From contig NZ_FCOL02000009.1 of the NCBI RefSeq assembly GCF_001544515.1, forward strand, positions 124,001-188,000: a stretch of 64,000 bases of DNA, in the 5' to 3' direction. Shown one piece after another: positions 8,093-17,264 of this stretch (its first letter is position 1; every line of letters begins with the position of its first letter). The position numbers and the translations under genes were made by a program. This DNA comes from Caballeronia terrestris. GTDB taxonomy: Bacteria; Pseudomonadota; Gammaproteobacteria; Burkholderiales; Burkholderiaceae. Under the pieces are notes generated by a model. It worked only from the letters and a program-made list of their open reading frames with translations. It was not told the origin of the DNA and searched no databases.

Positions 8093-9580
8093 ATGCGCAA
8101 CAAGTACGCCCTGTTCTGGATGTGGATGTTCCTGTTCCCTCTCGCCCTCGACTTCAAGGGCGCGGAAACGGGCAGCAAGGTTCTGCAGGTTCTCCTCGTA
8201 CTTCCGGCCGTCGCGGGCGGCATCGCACTGTTGCTCATCGCGCCGCACTTCGCGCGCCGCTCGAAACTCCGCGAGTTCGTCACCGCCGCACTGCTCCTGA
8301 CGATCGTCGGCAGCGCGGTCACGCAGGTTCTGCAAGGCAACGACTTCGGCAACTACCTGCGCGTGCTGCTGCCCTTTCTCCTGATGCTGCTCGGCTACTT
8401 CGTCGCCTGCCATCCGTGGAATCAGGACCGCCTCGAACAGATCGAAAAGATCATGTTCTGGTCGATGGTCGTCTCGCTTTTCTTCAGCTTCGCCTACGGC
8501 ATGGCGACGGGCGGCAGCCTTGAGAACGTGCGCTTCCGGATCGTGTCGGTCACGTTCCTTTGCCTACAGGGGCTGCTGCTGCATGAATTCGTCGTCGCGA
8601 AACGGCTGACGAAGGTATCGGTCGTGCTCTTTCTCGTGACGATCGTCATCGAATTGCTGAGCGTGACGCGCAGTCTCCTCGTCGGCACGGTGCTGCTGTT
8701 CGCGTTCGCGACCTGGATCGCGTCGCCTTCGCTCAAGAGCCTGATCAAGTCGAGCGCGCGTGCCGTGATGATCGGCGTGCTGCTAGGCGGCATGACTCTC
8801 GCCGCCGCCGCGTTCTTCCCGACGGTCGCCGAACACTGGACGCAGCGCATCTTCTTTTCGTCCGCGACCGAATCGGGCCGCGATCCGACGACCGTCACGC
8901 GTCTCGCCGAAATGAAGGACCAGTACGACCAGACGACGTCGTCGACGGTATCGCTCCTCGCGGGCATGGGCTACGGTCACAACTACCACTACTCGCCCAC
9001 GTATCTGCCCGAACTCGCCGGCCAGATGAGCGCGAAGGATTTCTACGCAATCAAGGAATGGGCGGCCGGCCATAACTTCTGGGTCTATCAGTTCTTCGCG
9101 GGCGGCATCCTGTTCGGCATCGGGCTGCCGCTCGCCGTGCTGTTCGCACTCTGGCGCGGCTCGCAGGCGTATCGCGCATGGCGACGCAGCGCGCCAGACG
9201 TGCTGTATCTGCCGGTGCTCGGGCGCGCGCTGCTCGTGCTCGCCGCGCTGCCCGCGACGTCGGTGGGCGGCAATCCGCTCGGCAACCGTTTCTCGGGCCT
9301 CGTGTTCGGCGTGGCGCTCGGACTGCTGGTCGCGAGTTACGCACGCATCGCCCACGCGATGCGCCTTCGCGCCGCCAGCGACCCCGCGATGCAGCGCCAT
9401 CCGATATTCGGCCACGACCTCGGCCCCATGGACCCCGGCATGCGCCCGCACAATCCGCACGAACTACAGGACGATCCTGAGCTTCTCCCGCCGCATCCGG
9501 CGGCGGCACCGTCGCTCACGCATGATCATGGTCGTGAGAAGCCGCCTTCCGGCACGAGTACCCTCGCGCCGCTCGCCTGA
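8093..9580 (+). CDS. Wzy/O-antigen ligase-like polysaccharide polymerase
   Basis: 495 residues with 10 or more hydrophobic segments and a large periplasmic-type loop (about residues 255-330, with GYGHNYHYSPTYLPELAGQ and GHNFWVYQFFAGG). The H-N-x-x-x-x-x-x-x-G context is typical of WaaL/Wzy proteins. It would polymerise or ligate undecaprenyl-PP-linked repeat units on the periplasmic face. The C-terminal 70 residues are hydrophilic, rich in Pro and His, and likely disordered. It is followed by a GT4 gene 55 nt downstream, probably in one transcript, and preceded by a structured leader. Confidence 0.82.
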   Translation: MRNKYALFWMWMFLFPLALDFKGAETGSKVLQVLLVLPAVAGGIALLLIAPHFARRSKLREFVTAALLLTIVGSAVTQVLQGNDFGNYLRVLLPFLLMLLGYFVACHPWNQDRLEQIEKIMFWSMVVSLFFSFAYGMATGGSLENVRFRIVSVTFLCLQGLLLHEFVVAKRLTKVSVVLFLVTIVIELLSVTRSLLVGTVLLFAFATWIASPSLKSLIKSSARAVMIGVLLGGMTLAAAAFFPTVAEHWTQRIFFSSATESGRDPTTVTRLAEMKDQYDQTTSSTVSLLAGMGYGHNYHYSPTYLPELAGQMSAKDFYAIKEWAAGHNFWVYQFFAGGILFGIGLPLAVLFALWRGSQAYRAWRRSAPDVLYLPVLGRALLVLAALPATSVGGNPLGNRFSGLVFGVALGLLVASYARIAHAMRLRAASDPAMQRHPIFGHDLGPMDPGMRPHNPHELQDDPELLPPHPAAAPSLTHDHGREKPPSGTSTLAPLA

Positions 9581-9635
9581 CATAGCCTGACACGATGCAG
9601 CCCGCGCGACGCCTTGATGAGAGACTGACCGGCAA

Positions 9636-10847
9636 ATGCACATGAAGATCCTCCATCTGCTGTCGACCATCGACCCTCGCGCGGGCGGCCCCACCGAGGG
9701 CGTTCGCCAGAGCGGCCTCAGCCTGAAGTCGATGGGTCACGAAGTCGAAGTCGTGACCCTCGACGATCCCCAAACGCCCGCGCTCGCGGCGTTTCCGCTG
9801 ACGGTGCATGCGCTCGGTCCGTCGAAGGGCAACTACGGCTTGTGCCCGCGCCTCGTGCCGTGGCTGCGCGAACACGCGGCGCGCTTCGATGCGGTGATCG
9901 TCAACGGTCTTTGGCAGTACCACAGCTACGGGACGTGGAAGGCGCTGCGCGGTATCGGCGTGCCCTATTACGTGTTTCCGCACGGCATGCTCGATCCGTG
10001 GTTCAAGCGCACGTATCCGCTCAAGCATCTGAAGAAATGGCTCTACTGGCCGTGGGCCGAGTATCGCGTGCTGCGCGATGCCGAGCGCGTCCTCTTCACC
10101 GCCGAGGAAGAGCGCGTGCTGGCGCGGCAGTCGTTCAGGCTGTATCACGCGAACGAAGAAGTCGTCGCGTTCGGCACGAATCCGCCGCCGACCGACGCCC
10201 CCACACTGCGCGCGCATTTTCTCGCGCAGTATCCGCAGCTTGCGGACAAGCGCCTGATCCTCTTTCTCGGCCGCATTCATGAGAAGAAAGGTTGCGATCT
10301 GCTGATCGAGGCGTTCGCGTCCGTGCGCGATTTCGATCCGAAAGCGCACCTCGTGATGGCCGGCCCCGACGGCGGCGAATGGCAAGCGCAATTGCAGGCG
10401 CTCGCGGTCAATCTCGGTATCGCGGATCGCATCACGTGGAGCGGCATGCTCGCCGGCGACATGAAGTGGGGCGCGTTCCATGCGAGCGATGCGTTCGCGT
10501 TGCCGTCGCATCAGGAAAACTTCGGGATCGCGGTGGCGGAAGCGCTCGGATGCTCGCTGCCGGTGCTGATCTCCGACAAGGTCAACATCTGGCGCGAAGT
10601 GCAGACGGACGGCGCGGGGATCGTCGGGACGGATACGGTCGAGGGCGCGGCCGACATGCTGCGTTCCTGGCTGACGATGCCCCCCGCCGATGCCGCGAAG
10701 ATGCGCACGCAAGCGCTCGCGACTTTCACGAAGCGCTTCACGGTCGATGCAATGTCGCATGATCTTGTGCGCGTGTTGCGGCAATGCGCGTTAAATCGGG
10801 ACCTTGCGTACGCGGAGCGACCGCGGACCGCTTCGGTTGAGCGTTGA
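9636..10847 (+). CDS. Glycosyltransferase family 4
   Basis: 403 residues. GT-B fold with N-terminal KILHLLSTIDPRAGGPTEGVRQ, central LILFLGRIHEKKGCDLLIEAF and donor site SHQENFGIAVAEALGCSLPVLIS, where E-N-F-G-I-A-x-x-E-A is the standard E-x7-E of GT4. The start may be 9636 or the in-frame ATG at 9642. It probably shares a transcript with the Wzy-like gene. Its last codons and stop run into a seven-copy heptamer repeat, and a terminator follows. Confidence 0.9.
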   Translation: MHMKILHLLSTIDPRAGGPTEGVRQSGLSLKSMGHEVEVVTLDDPQTPALAAFPLTVHALGPSKGNYGLCPRLVPWLREHAARFDAVIVNGLWQYHSYGTWKALRGIGVPYYVFPHGMLDPWFKRTYPLKHLKKWLYWPWAEYRVLRDAERVLFTAEEERVLARQSFRLYHANEEVVAFGTNPPPTDAPTLRAHFLAQYPQLADKRLILFLGRIHEKKGCDLLIEAFASVRDFDPKAHLVMAGPDGGEWQAQLQALAVNLGIADRITWSGMLAGDMKWGAFHASDAFALPSHQENFGIAVAEALGCSLPVLISDKVNIWREVQTDGAGIVGTDTVEGAADMLRSWLTMPPADAAKMRTQALATFTKRFTVDAMSHDLVRVLRQCALNRDLAYAERPRTASVER

Positions 10848-10885
10848 GCGTTGAGCGTTGAGCGTTGAGCGTTGAGCGTTGAGCG
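10837..10885 (+). repeat. Seven tandem copies of TTGAGCG
   Basis: 49 bp of perfect 7-bp tandem repeats. The first two copies form the last codons and the TGA stop of the GT4 gene; the rest are in the 3' untranslated region before the terminator. Copy number can change without altering the stop, because the TGA is supplied by the second unit. Confidence 0.95.
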
Positions 10886-10896
10886 TCATTAAAGCG

Positions 10897-10920
10897 AAAA
10901 ACCCGCCGAGGCGGGTTTTT
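10897..10920. terminator. Rho-independent terminator (both strands)
   Basis: 10-bp stem AAAAACCCGC / GCGGGTTTTT with a CGAG loop, followed by Ts on the plus strand and preceded by As. It lies between the converging GT4 and GMC oxidoreductase genes. Confidence 0.9.
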
Positions 10921-10928
10921 CCTCGTTC

Positions 10929-12665
10929 TTACTTCTTCCCCATCTCCAGCGCCAGATCAGAAGGCATGTGCAGCGTCGATGCCGCGAACGGCAACGGCTC
11001 TTCCTGCTGCGGATGTTCACCGGCTGAGATAGCCGTCACCGTCGCGCCGGCGTCTGCGCTTTTCAACGCATACGCGATGTGCTCGGACAGACGCAGCGTC
11101 ATCGCGGCTATCGTGATGGTCGGAAAGTTCGCGCCTACCGTCGGAAACACCGAACTGCCGGCAATATAAAAGTTGCTCATGCCGTGCACCTTGCAGTTCC
11201 GGTCGACGACGCCTTCCTTCGGCGAATCGTGCATGCGTGTCGTGCCCATGTGATGCCACGTCCCTTCGAGCTGCGCGGGCCACGGCTTGCCTTCGAGCGG
11301 TTCATCGAGCTCCACATCGGCGACACCGCCGCGCTGCAGTTCTTCCGCGATCAGCGTGACCGTGCGATCGAACGTGCGCTTCACCAGCTCCGTCACCTGC
11401 CAGTCCACCTTCACGCGATTCAGGCCGAGGCTGTCCTTCTTGTCCGAGAGCGTCACGCGGCTGTCGCGGTTCGGCTCGGCTTCGACGATCGTCTGGATCT
11501 TCACCTCGGTGATGAGCGGACGCGGCTGCAACAGCCGCGCGAGACCGAAGCACGCGGTATCGACCGGATGCGCCATCATCTGCATCACGTCCGACGAGAA
11601 GTTCCAGCCCGGCTGGTCCTTGCCGAGCAGCGCCTGCTTGCAGCGGATCAGCGCTTCCGAGCCCTTCGTGTTTTCGCCGCGAAACACCGAGTAGAACCAC
11701 GAGCGCGCGTTGAGCAGCTTCTCGCGTTCGAGCACGTCCTTCGTCAACGCGAACTGCGACGAGATGAACGTCCCGTGCGCCGCGACGGCCGTGTTCTGGT
11801 AGTGATACTTGATGTCGTAGAGCTTGTTGCGCGCCCACTGCTTCTTGAAGTTCACCTTCGCCGACATGATGCGCGGATGGTCCATGAAGTAGCGGCCGAC
11901 GAGATCGTTGCCGTTGCCGAGACCCGCAGCCTGCACCTTGTTCGACGAGAGCAGCAGCCGCGCATTCTCGATGCCGCCCGTCGCCAGCACGAAGACCTTC
12001 GCCTTCATCGAAAAGCGTCGTCCTGAGAGCGTGCCGACCTCGATCTGCGTGACCTCTTTCGCCGCGCGATCGGTATCGATGTTCAGCGCGTTCGCATGCA
12101 AGAAAACGCGCACGTACCGCGCCTTTTCCAGATCCTCGCGATACTCCCTGCCGAAGCGCACCGGGGGGCTGAACTGCGAGATCGTGTCGCGCACCTTGCC
12201 GCTCGGGAACGGATGACGCCGCACATCGTTACGATGAATCGCCGCTTCCCAGTACGCCGGCTCGAAGTTGTTCTCGCCGAGCTTGAGCAGCGCATGCGTG
12301 CGGGCGTAGTACGGGCGCAGTTCGTCGAGGCCGAAGGGCCAGCCGCTGTCCTTCACCCAGTCGCGCTTGTCGAAGTCCCACGAATCGAGCGGACGGCACC
12401 AGCCGCCCCAGCAATTGCTGCTGCCGCCGAGATAGCGGCTGCGGCAGCCGTCGGCGAACTCATATGGCACGCCGACGTTTTCCCCGCGATACAGATCGCG
12501 CGTCTCCGAATCCGGCTTGAGTCCGCCGCTTTCGAGCATGCACGTGGCGATGCCCAGCTTTTCCATTTCGCGAGCGAGCGTGATCCCCGCCACCCCCGCG
12601 CCGATGATGCATACCGTGGTCTCTATGACTGCCCGATCTTCTACTCTTCGGCTGTCGATGAACAT
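10929..12665 (-). CDS. GMC family FAD-dependent oxidoreductase
   Basis: 578 residues. The N-terminal ADP-binding motif is VCIIGAGVAGITLAREM (G-x-G-x-x-G at about 21-26). The GGSSNCWGGWCRPL stretch is typical of flavoproteins of the gluconate/fructose dehydrogenase large-subunit branch. The C-terminal active site is TWHHMGTTRM (about residue 470), and the GMC signature SSVFPTVGANFPTITIAAMTLRLSEHI follows. It would oxidise a sugar or other alcohol. No cytochrome or small subunit is adjacent and no signal peptide is seen, so it may act in the cytoplasm on an EPS precursor. That role is inferred only from its location among EPS genes. Confidence 0.85.
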   Translation of the reverse strand: MFIDSRRVEDRAVIETTVCIIGAGVAGITLAREMEKLGIATCMLESGGLKPDSETRDLYRGENVGVPYEFADGCRSRYLGGSSNCWGGWCRPLDSWDFDKRDWVKDSGWPFGLDELRPYYARTHALLKLGENNFEPAYWEAAIHRNDVRRHPFPSGKVRDTISQFSPPVRFGREYREDLEKARYVRVFLHANALNIDTDRAAKEVTQIEVGTLSGRRFSMKAKVFVLATGGIENARLLLSSNKVQAAGLGNGNDLVGRYFMDHPRIMSAKVNFKKQWARNKLYDIKYHYQNTAVAAHGTFISSQFALTKDVLEREKLLNARSWFYSVFRGENTKGSEALIRCKQALLGKDQPGWNFSSDVMQMMAHPVDTACFGLARLLQPRPLITEVKIQTIVEAEPNRDSRVTLSDKKDSLGLNRVKVDWQVTELVKRTFDRTVTLIAEELQRGGVADVELDEPLEGKPWPAQLEGTWHHMGTTRMHDSPKEGVVDRNCKVHGMSNFYIAGSSVFPTVGANFPTITIAAMTLRLSEHIAYALKSADAGATVTAISAGEHPQQEEPLPFAASTLHMPSDLALEMGKK

Positions 12666-13099
12666 GCCCCGTGCTCCCTCTCTCTCGTGCTCAGCGATTC
12701 GCCCGGTTCATGACCGATTCCCTCGATCGAACCCGTCCGCTGTCGCGATCCACAATCGAAACGCCGACTCCCGCCACTGTCCCTTCGATACCGCTCGATG
12801 CGGCAGGACTCGTGCAGGATTCGAACGTCGTCATCGGTTCCCTGCGATGCATGCGATACAAGCGTGGCTTGCGCGCGGCAGCGAGAACCCACGTGCGTTG
12901 TCCCCCAAGAATATTCGGCCCAGAAGAAATGGCTGGTCCGCCAAACTGGCAGCCTGTGCAGCCAAGCTATTCGTCTCTTCCGTCACCCCGAAATGGCGAC
13001 AAGGATGCGCCCGTCCTTTGACCGCGGTTTGCATCCGTGATTGCTTGTTATGAACTGTGAGCCATGCACTTAAGCGATGCATTCAGGCGATGCAGCTTC
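12666..13099. other. Intergenic region upstream of the GMC gene
   Basis: 434 bp with no supportable gene. It probably carries the promoter of the leftward GMC gene; no clear element was identified. Confidence 0.4.
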
Positions 13100-13732
13100 T
13101 CAAGCGGTAAAGCGCTTCTTGATGAACCGCACCGGATTGCCGCCGTACACGCCTTCCGCTTCCAGCGAACGGTGCACGACCGACATCGGCGTGACGACGG
13201 CCGAGCGGCCGATCGTGACGCCCATCTGTACGACGCATTTCGACGTGATCCACACGCCGTCTTCGATGACGATCGGCGCGACCTTCAGGTCCATGTTGCC
13301 CGCCACGTCGTGCGAGCCCGTCGTGAGAAATACGCCTTGCGAGATGCAAACGTTCGAGCCGATCCGCAGCGTCGTCTGGTTGTAGATCCATGCATCGACA
13401 CCGAACCAGCAGTTGTCGCCGACTTCGAGATTCCACGGCGCCTTCACGCGGACCGGATGCGGCATGCGGCAGTTGCGCCCGATGCGTGCGCCGAATGCAC
13501 GCAGCAGCGCGACGCGCACGAACGAGACCGGGATTAGCTTGTTGTTGATGATGCACGCTTCAAGGAAGAACCACGCGAGTTCGGTAATGAAGCCGCGTTT
13601 GGCGACGAAGTTGCCGGGGCCGGCGAGCGACAGATCGATCACCTTGCCCGGCGCGCCGACGCTCGGACTCTGCGGCGCACTTTCGGTGCCGCCTGCGTGG
13701 CCGACGCAATCTTCCCCAATTGCCCTGTCCAT
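13100..13732 (-). CDS. WcaF-like left-handed beta-helix acetyltransferase
   Basis: 210 residues. The C-terminal half is built of hexapeptide repeats (IGRNCRMP, LEVGDNCWFGVDAWI, LRIGSNVCISQGVFLTTGSHD, IEDGVWITSKCVVQMGVTIGRSAVV) and ends GVYGGNPVRFIKKR, as in the WcaF/NodL/CysE superfamily. The catalytic His is in TTGSHD. It would use acetyl-CoA to O-acetylate an EPS sugar in the cytoplasm. The start at 13732 (MDRAIGED) is preceded by GGGATCGGG; a 41-residue extension to 13855 lacks family similarity. Together with the family-3 enzyme, it predicts an acylated polymer. Confidence 0.88.
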   Translation of the reverse strand: MDRAIGEDCVGHAGGTESAPQSPSVGAPGKVIDLSLAGPGNFVAKRGFITELAWFFLEACIINNKLIPVSFVRVALLRAFGARIGRNCRMPHPVRVKAPWNLEVGDNCWFGVDAWIYNQTTLRIGSNVCISQGVFLTTGSHDVAGNMDLKVAPIVIEDGVWITSKCVVQMGVTIGRSAVVTPMSVVHRSLEAEGVYGGNPVRFIKKRFTA

Positions 13733-14077
13733 TTGCCCGATCCCCGCGTGATTACCGTGCCCCGCGCCGCAGCGCGAATCATGCACTTGCGAATGCTCTC
13801 TATCACCGTACTTAAGGGACGTTTCTTGACGGGCAAGTCGCCTCTGATTGGTCACTTGAACCGACCTTTGGTGATCCGATTATCTGCGAAGCGTGCGCCA
13901 GCCCGCGTGCGCTACAGCACGAATGGCCGCACGGGAAAGACTTTTGGCGGTAGCAGCCGGGGACTCGGAATATGCTGTTTTCAGGGTCGCGCGCATCGTC
14001 TGACGTGAAAGCATCCCGGCGCTGAAACGGCCCGGCGACACCATCGATTCAAGCAAGCACGCACTGGAGAGCACCAC
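13733..14077. other. Divergent intergenic region
   Basis: 345 bp without a supportable gene, between the leftward acetyltransferase and the rightward small secreted protein. It contains GGCGGTAGC at about 13947, a partial ops-like match judged insufficient. Confidence 0.4.
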
Positions 14078-14497
14078 ATGGCACGCACGATTCGTTCGAC
14101 GTTTCATCCGCTGATCGCGGCGCTTTGCCTGCCTGCTGCACTGCTCTGCGCGCAGGGCGTGCAGGCGGCGCCGCTCGGCGATGGCGGCAACGCGGCGGAG
14201 CTCGACATGCTCGGCGGCCCGCGAACCTACGCGGACCCCTACGGCACGCCCACGAACGGCAAGCGTGGCGCGAATGCCAATGGGCAGACGACGCAACCCT
14301 CTACGCCGACCGAAAAGATGCTCGCGCAGCAGGACGGCATGGTGCCGCAAGGCGGCCGCGTGCAATTGCGGCCGCTTGCGCGCAACCGCGATGCGAAGCT
14401 GACGCCGGATGGCGCGGCGGCAGCGCTCTATCAATCGCCGGGCGGCAAGCCGGTTGCGCCCGCGAAGCCGAGGGAGATTTACAAGTCGCCCTGGTGA
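14078..14497 (+). CDS. Small secreted hypothetical protein
   Basis: 139 residues. The first 30 residues are a clear Sec signal peptide (MARTIRSTF, then a hydrophobic core ending CAQGVQA, with cleavage predicted before APLGDGG). The mature 109 residues are Gly-, Pro-, Gln- and Asn-rich with low predicted secondary structure, and the end is basic (KPREIYKSPW). GGAGAG precedes the start. The family is not recognised. Its setting between EPS genes suggests an exported accessory protein, but nothing in the sequence shows a function. Confidence 0.7.
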   Translation: MARTIRSTFHPLIAALCLPAALLCAQGVQAAPLGDGGNAAELDMLGGPRTYADPYGTPTNGKRGANANGQTTQPSTPTEKMLAQQDGMVPQGGRVQLRPLARNRDAKLTPDGAAAALYQSPGGKPVAPAKPREIYKSPW

Positions 14498-14569
14498 GGG
14501 AGTTGGGACATGCCGTTGCGTCAGGGGCACGATAGTGTGCTCGGCGGCTGGAACATCGTCATCGGAAAA

Positions 14570-14590
14570 GCGCTGGCCGACGGCCAGCGC
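14570..14590 (-). terminator. Terminator of the leftward EPS operon
   Basis: 9-bp GC-rich stem GCGCTGGCC / GGCCAGCGC with a 3-nt loop, followed on the minus strand by TTTTCC. It starts 9 nt after the stop of the wcaI-like gene, marking the end of the long leftward operon. Confidence 0.85.
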
Positions 14591-14598
14591 CCTGAACG

Positions 14599-15927
14599 TC
14601 AGTCCACCTTTTCCACACGCAGGATCACCGTCCGCTCGCTGACCTTGGCGAACGGACGCTCGCCGGCATCGACGGTCCGCGTATCGGCGGCATCCGTCGA
14701 AGGCTGAGTCTCGACGAGTTCCGTCAGCTTCTCTTCCAGCCGCGTGAATACCGCGAGCGGTGCCAGCCGCTCCTGCGCGAAGCGCCGCCCTTCCGCGCCG
14801 AAGTTCGCGCGCAACTCAGGATCGGCAACGAGCATCTCGATCGCCTCGGCAAGCCTGTCCACGTTCTCAGGCGGCACGACGACACCGCGCGTCGTCACGG
14901 CATCGAAGAGTTCGGTGCCGGGCTGCGCCATCGCGATCACCGCACGCGCGCTCGCAAACATGCCGGTCAGCTTCGAAGGCATCACGAGATCCGCGACATC
15001 ACCGCGTTGCGGCAGGACGTGCATGTCCGCGAGATTGAGCAGTTCGTTCAGGCGTTCGAGCGGCTGCAGGCACAGGAAGCGGACGTTGGGCAGCGTCGCG
15101 CAGCGTGTCTGCAATTGCGCTTTCGTCGCGCCGTTGCCGCAGAACACGAACACGATGTCCTCGCGATCGGCCATCCGCGCCGCCGTCTCGGCAAGCACTT
15201 CGAGCCCTTGCTTCGCGCCCATGTTGCCCGAATAGAGCACGACCATCGTATGCTCGCCGATGTTCAGCTCGCGACGAAACTCGCTGCGCCGATCGAGCGG
15301 AAAGATCGCCGTCGTATCGACCCAGTTCGGCAGGTGAAACGTTTTCGCGATCGCGACGCCTTTTTTCGCCGCGCGCCCGATCATCTTCTCCGAGATCGAC
15401 GAGACCACGTCGAAGCGCTGCATCAGCCAGCGCTCGACGGCGAGTGCCGCACGGCCCGCGCGTTCGTTCTTGAGAAGGCCCAGGTCGAAGGCGGCATCGA
15501 CTTCGAAGTCCTGGATGTGCAGCCACGACTGCGCTCCCGTGACGCGCGAAATCGCAAGCGCTGCGGGTGCGTTCAAAAGGCTCGGGGCGATGGTCATCAC
15601 GACCTGCGGACGCCAGCGCAGATGCGACATCATCGCCGGCAGCGAAGCCGCCGCGAACGAGGCGAGATGCAGGATCCGCTTGAGGCCGCTCGGACGCTTG
15701 GGCACCCACAAGGGCGCGCGCCAGAGCTGCACGCCGCGCAGCGTCTCGCGACATCCGCGCCAGCCCGAAAAGCCTTCCGCGACCTTCCATTCCGGGTAAT
15801 ACGGCGGCGCGCACACCACGCGCACGTCGTGACCGAGTGCGGCCAGCGCCTCGGCCATTTCAGCCGTGTATTTACCCGTTCCCGTTAACTCGGGCGCGTA
15901 GTTGAGCCCGTAGATAAGAATTTTCAT
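14599..15927 (-). CDS. wcaI: WcaI-type colanic acid glycosyltransferase (GT4)
   Basis: 442 residues. The opening MKILIYGLNYAPELTGTGKYT and the block VVCAPPYYPEWKV are characteristic of the WcaI family, a fucosyl- or hexosyltransferase in colanic-type polymers. The C-terminal half carries VVLYSGNMGAKQGLEVL and a GT4 donor site. The last 40 residues are an extra charged tail. The start at 15927 has GAGGGA upstream. It is the last gene before the operon terminator, 137 nt after the preceding GT4. With gmd and fcl in the same unit, transfer of fucose from GDP-fucose is plausible but unproved. Confidence 0.85.
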   Translation of the reverse strand: MKILIYGLNYAPELTGTGKYTAEMAEALAALGHDVRVVCAPPYYPEWKVAEGFSGWRGCRETLRGVQLWRAPLWVPKRPSGLKRILHLASFAAASLPAMMSHLRWRPQVVMTIAPSLLNAPAALAISRVTGAQSWLHIQDFEVDAAFDLGLLKNERAGRAALAVERWLMQRFDVVSSISEKMIGRAAKKGVAIAKTFHLPNWVDTTAIFPLDRRSEFRRELNIGEHTMVVLYSGNMGAKQGLEVLAETAARMADREDIVFVFCGNGATKAQLQTRCATLPNVRFLCLQPLERLNELLNLADMHVLPQRGDVADLVMPSKLTGMFASARAVIAMAQPGTELFDAVTTRGVVVPPENVDRLAEAIEMLVADPELRANFGAEGRRFAQERLAPLAVFTRLEEKLTELVETQPSTDAADTRTVDAGERPFAKVSERTVILRVEKVD

Positions 15928-16064
15928 ATGGTCCCTCGCCCGACTGTCGCGCCTTCTCCCGAGCATCGTGATGCGGGACGTTTCCGGCGCTCGCCCTGCG
16001 GACCGGTACCGCATCCGCATGGCCTTTCTGTGTTGCGGTGCCGCGTGTTCTCCTATAGAGGAAA

Positions 16065-17264
16065 TCAATGATTCAGCATCAGCGCGCAGCCCCGCGCGAT
16101 GTTCGCCGCAGCCGACGGCGGATCGAAGTGGTTGATCACGTCGACACAACGTCTCGCGACACTCTCGGTATCCGCGAATGCTTCGAGACCTTTGAGCATC
16201 GTGCGTTGCAGCGCCGGAACGTCGCCCGCGGGGAACGCGTAACCGCTGACGCCGTCGATCACGAGTTCCGGCACGCAGCCGCAGCTCTCGCTCACGATAA
16301 CCGGGCAGCCGTGGCTCAGCGCTTCGTTCGTGACGAGGCCCCACGGTTCGCTCACGCTCGGCAGCACCATGCAGGTGGCGCCGAAATATTCGCGCGAGAG
16401 CGGCGCATCCTGCAGGCTGCCGAGGAAATGCACCGAATCGGAGAGACCGATATCGACGGCTTTCTGCTTGAGCTGATCGCCCATCGGACCCGTGCCGACG
16501 ATACGCAGCGTCGCCGCGGGAATGAGTTGCTTCACGCCCGCGAATGCATCGAGCAGCGTGCCGATGCCCTTCTCTTCCGACAGCCGCCCGACGAACACGA
16601 ACACCGGCGCGCCGCCCTTGCGGTAATGCAGGCGGTCCGCAATCGCCGTCTCCGGCGAGAACGAGCGCGGCAGCGCCGCGGCCTGGCACGGAATGAAGAT
16701 CTTGTCCTGCTTCGCGCCGAGCGACATCAGGTACTCGCGGCTGCGCGTGCCGAACGCGAAGTAGCCATCGCACAGCGAGAAGAACACGCGCTTCGGAATC
16801 GAGGTCAGCATGCGGCGCGGCCGGTCGCGGCCGGTCGAATCGCAGAACACCGCGCGACGCTTGCCCGTCACGATGCACGCAATCATCATCGCCCAGTACT
16901 CGGGACGGTGATAACCCGGCAGCACGACGAGATCGGACTTGGCCTTCAGTACCTCCCACGTGAGGCGCGCCGTCATGCGCCAGGTGGGCACGTCTTCATA
17001 GCATCCGTTGTAGAGCTTCTTCATCGGATAGCGGTGAAACGAATAATCGACATCCGAGAAGCCGAGGCGGTCGTGCTCCGTATCGGCGATCTGCACCATC
17101 GAATAGCGGATCGAACCGGACCCCGAGATGTTGTGCAGCGCGGAGAGCACCGCGCCCTTGTGGCGAGACCAGACGACGTTATGAAAAATCGTGACCGACG
17201 AAGTCATTTTTTTGGCTTCCCTGGAAGTGGGACGCTTTACGTCCGCGTTCAGGTGCGTGCTCAT
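16065..17264 (-). CDS. Glycosyltransferase family 4
   Basis: 399 residues. GT-B enzyme with VFVFVGRLSEEKGIGTLLDAF at the start of the second domain and the donor motif PSVSEPWGLVTNEALSHGCPVIVSESCG (E-P-W-G-L-V-x-N-E-A), a common GT4 variant. It overlaps the fcl gene by 4 nt (ATGA), so translation is coupled to GDP-fucose synthesis. The first 19 residues before MTSSVTIFHN are polar; an in-frame ATG there is an alternative start. Substrates are unknown. Confidence 0.88.
   Translation of the reverse strand: MSTHLNADVKRPTSREAKKMTSSVTIFHNVVWSRHKGAVLSALHNISGSGSIRYSMVQIADTEHDRLGFSDVDYSFHRYPMKKLYNGCYEDVPTWRMTARLTWEVLKAKSDLVVLPGYHRPEYWAMMIACIVTGKRRAVFCDSTGRDRPRRMLTSIPKRVFFSLCDGYFAFGTRSREYLMSLGAKQDKIFIPCQAAALPRSFSPETAIADRLHYRKGGAPVFVFVGRLSEEKGIGTLLDAFAGVKQLIPAATLRIVGTGPMGDQLKQKAVDIGLSDSVHFLGSLQDAPLSREYFGATCMVLPSVSEPWGLVTNEALSHGCPVIVSESCGCVPELVIDGVSGYAFPAGDVPALQRTMLKGLEAFADTESVARRCVDVINHFDPPSAAANIARGCALMLNH

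Noticed and set aside
13947-13957. ops/JUMPStart-like GGCGGTAGC upstream of the small secreted protein
   Set aside because: Only the short core matches, the following bases differ from the RfaH ops consensus, and it does not precede a long surface-glycan operon on that strand.
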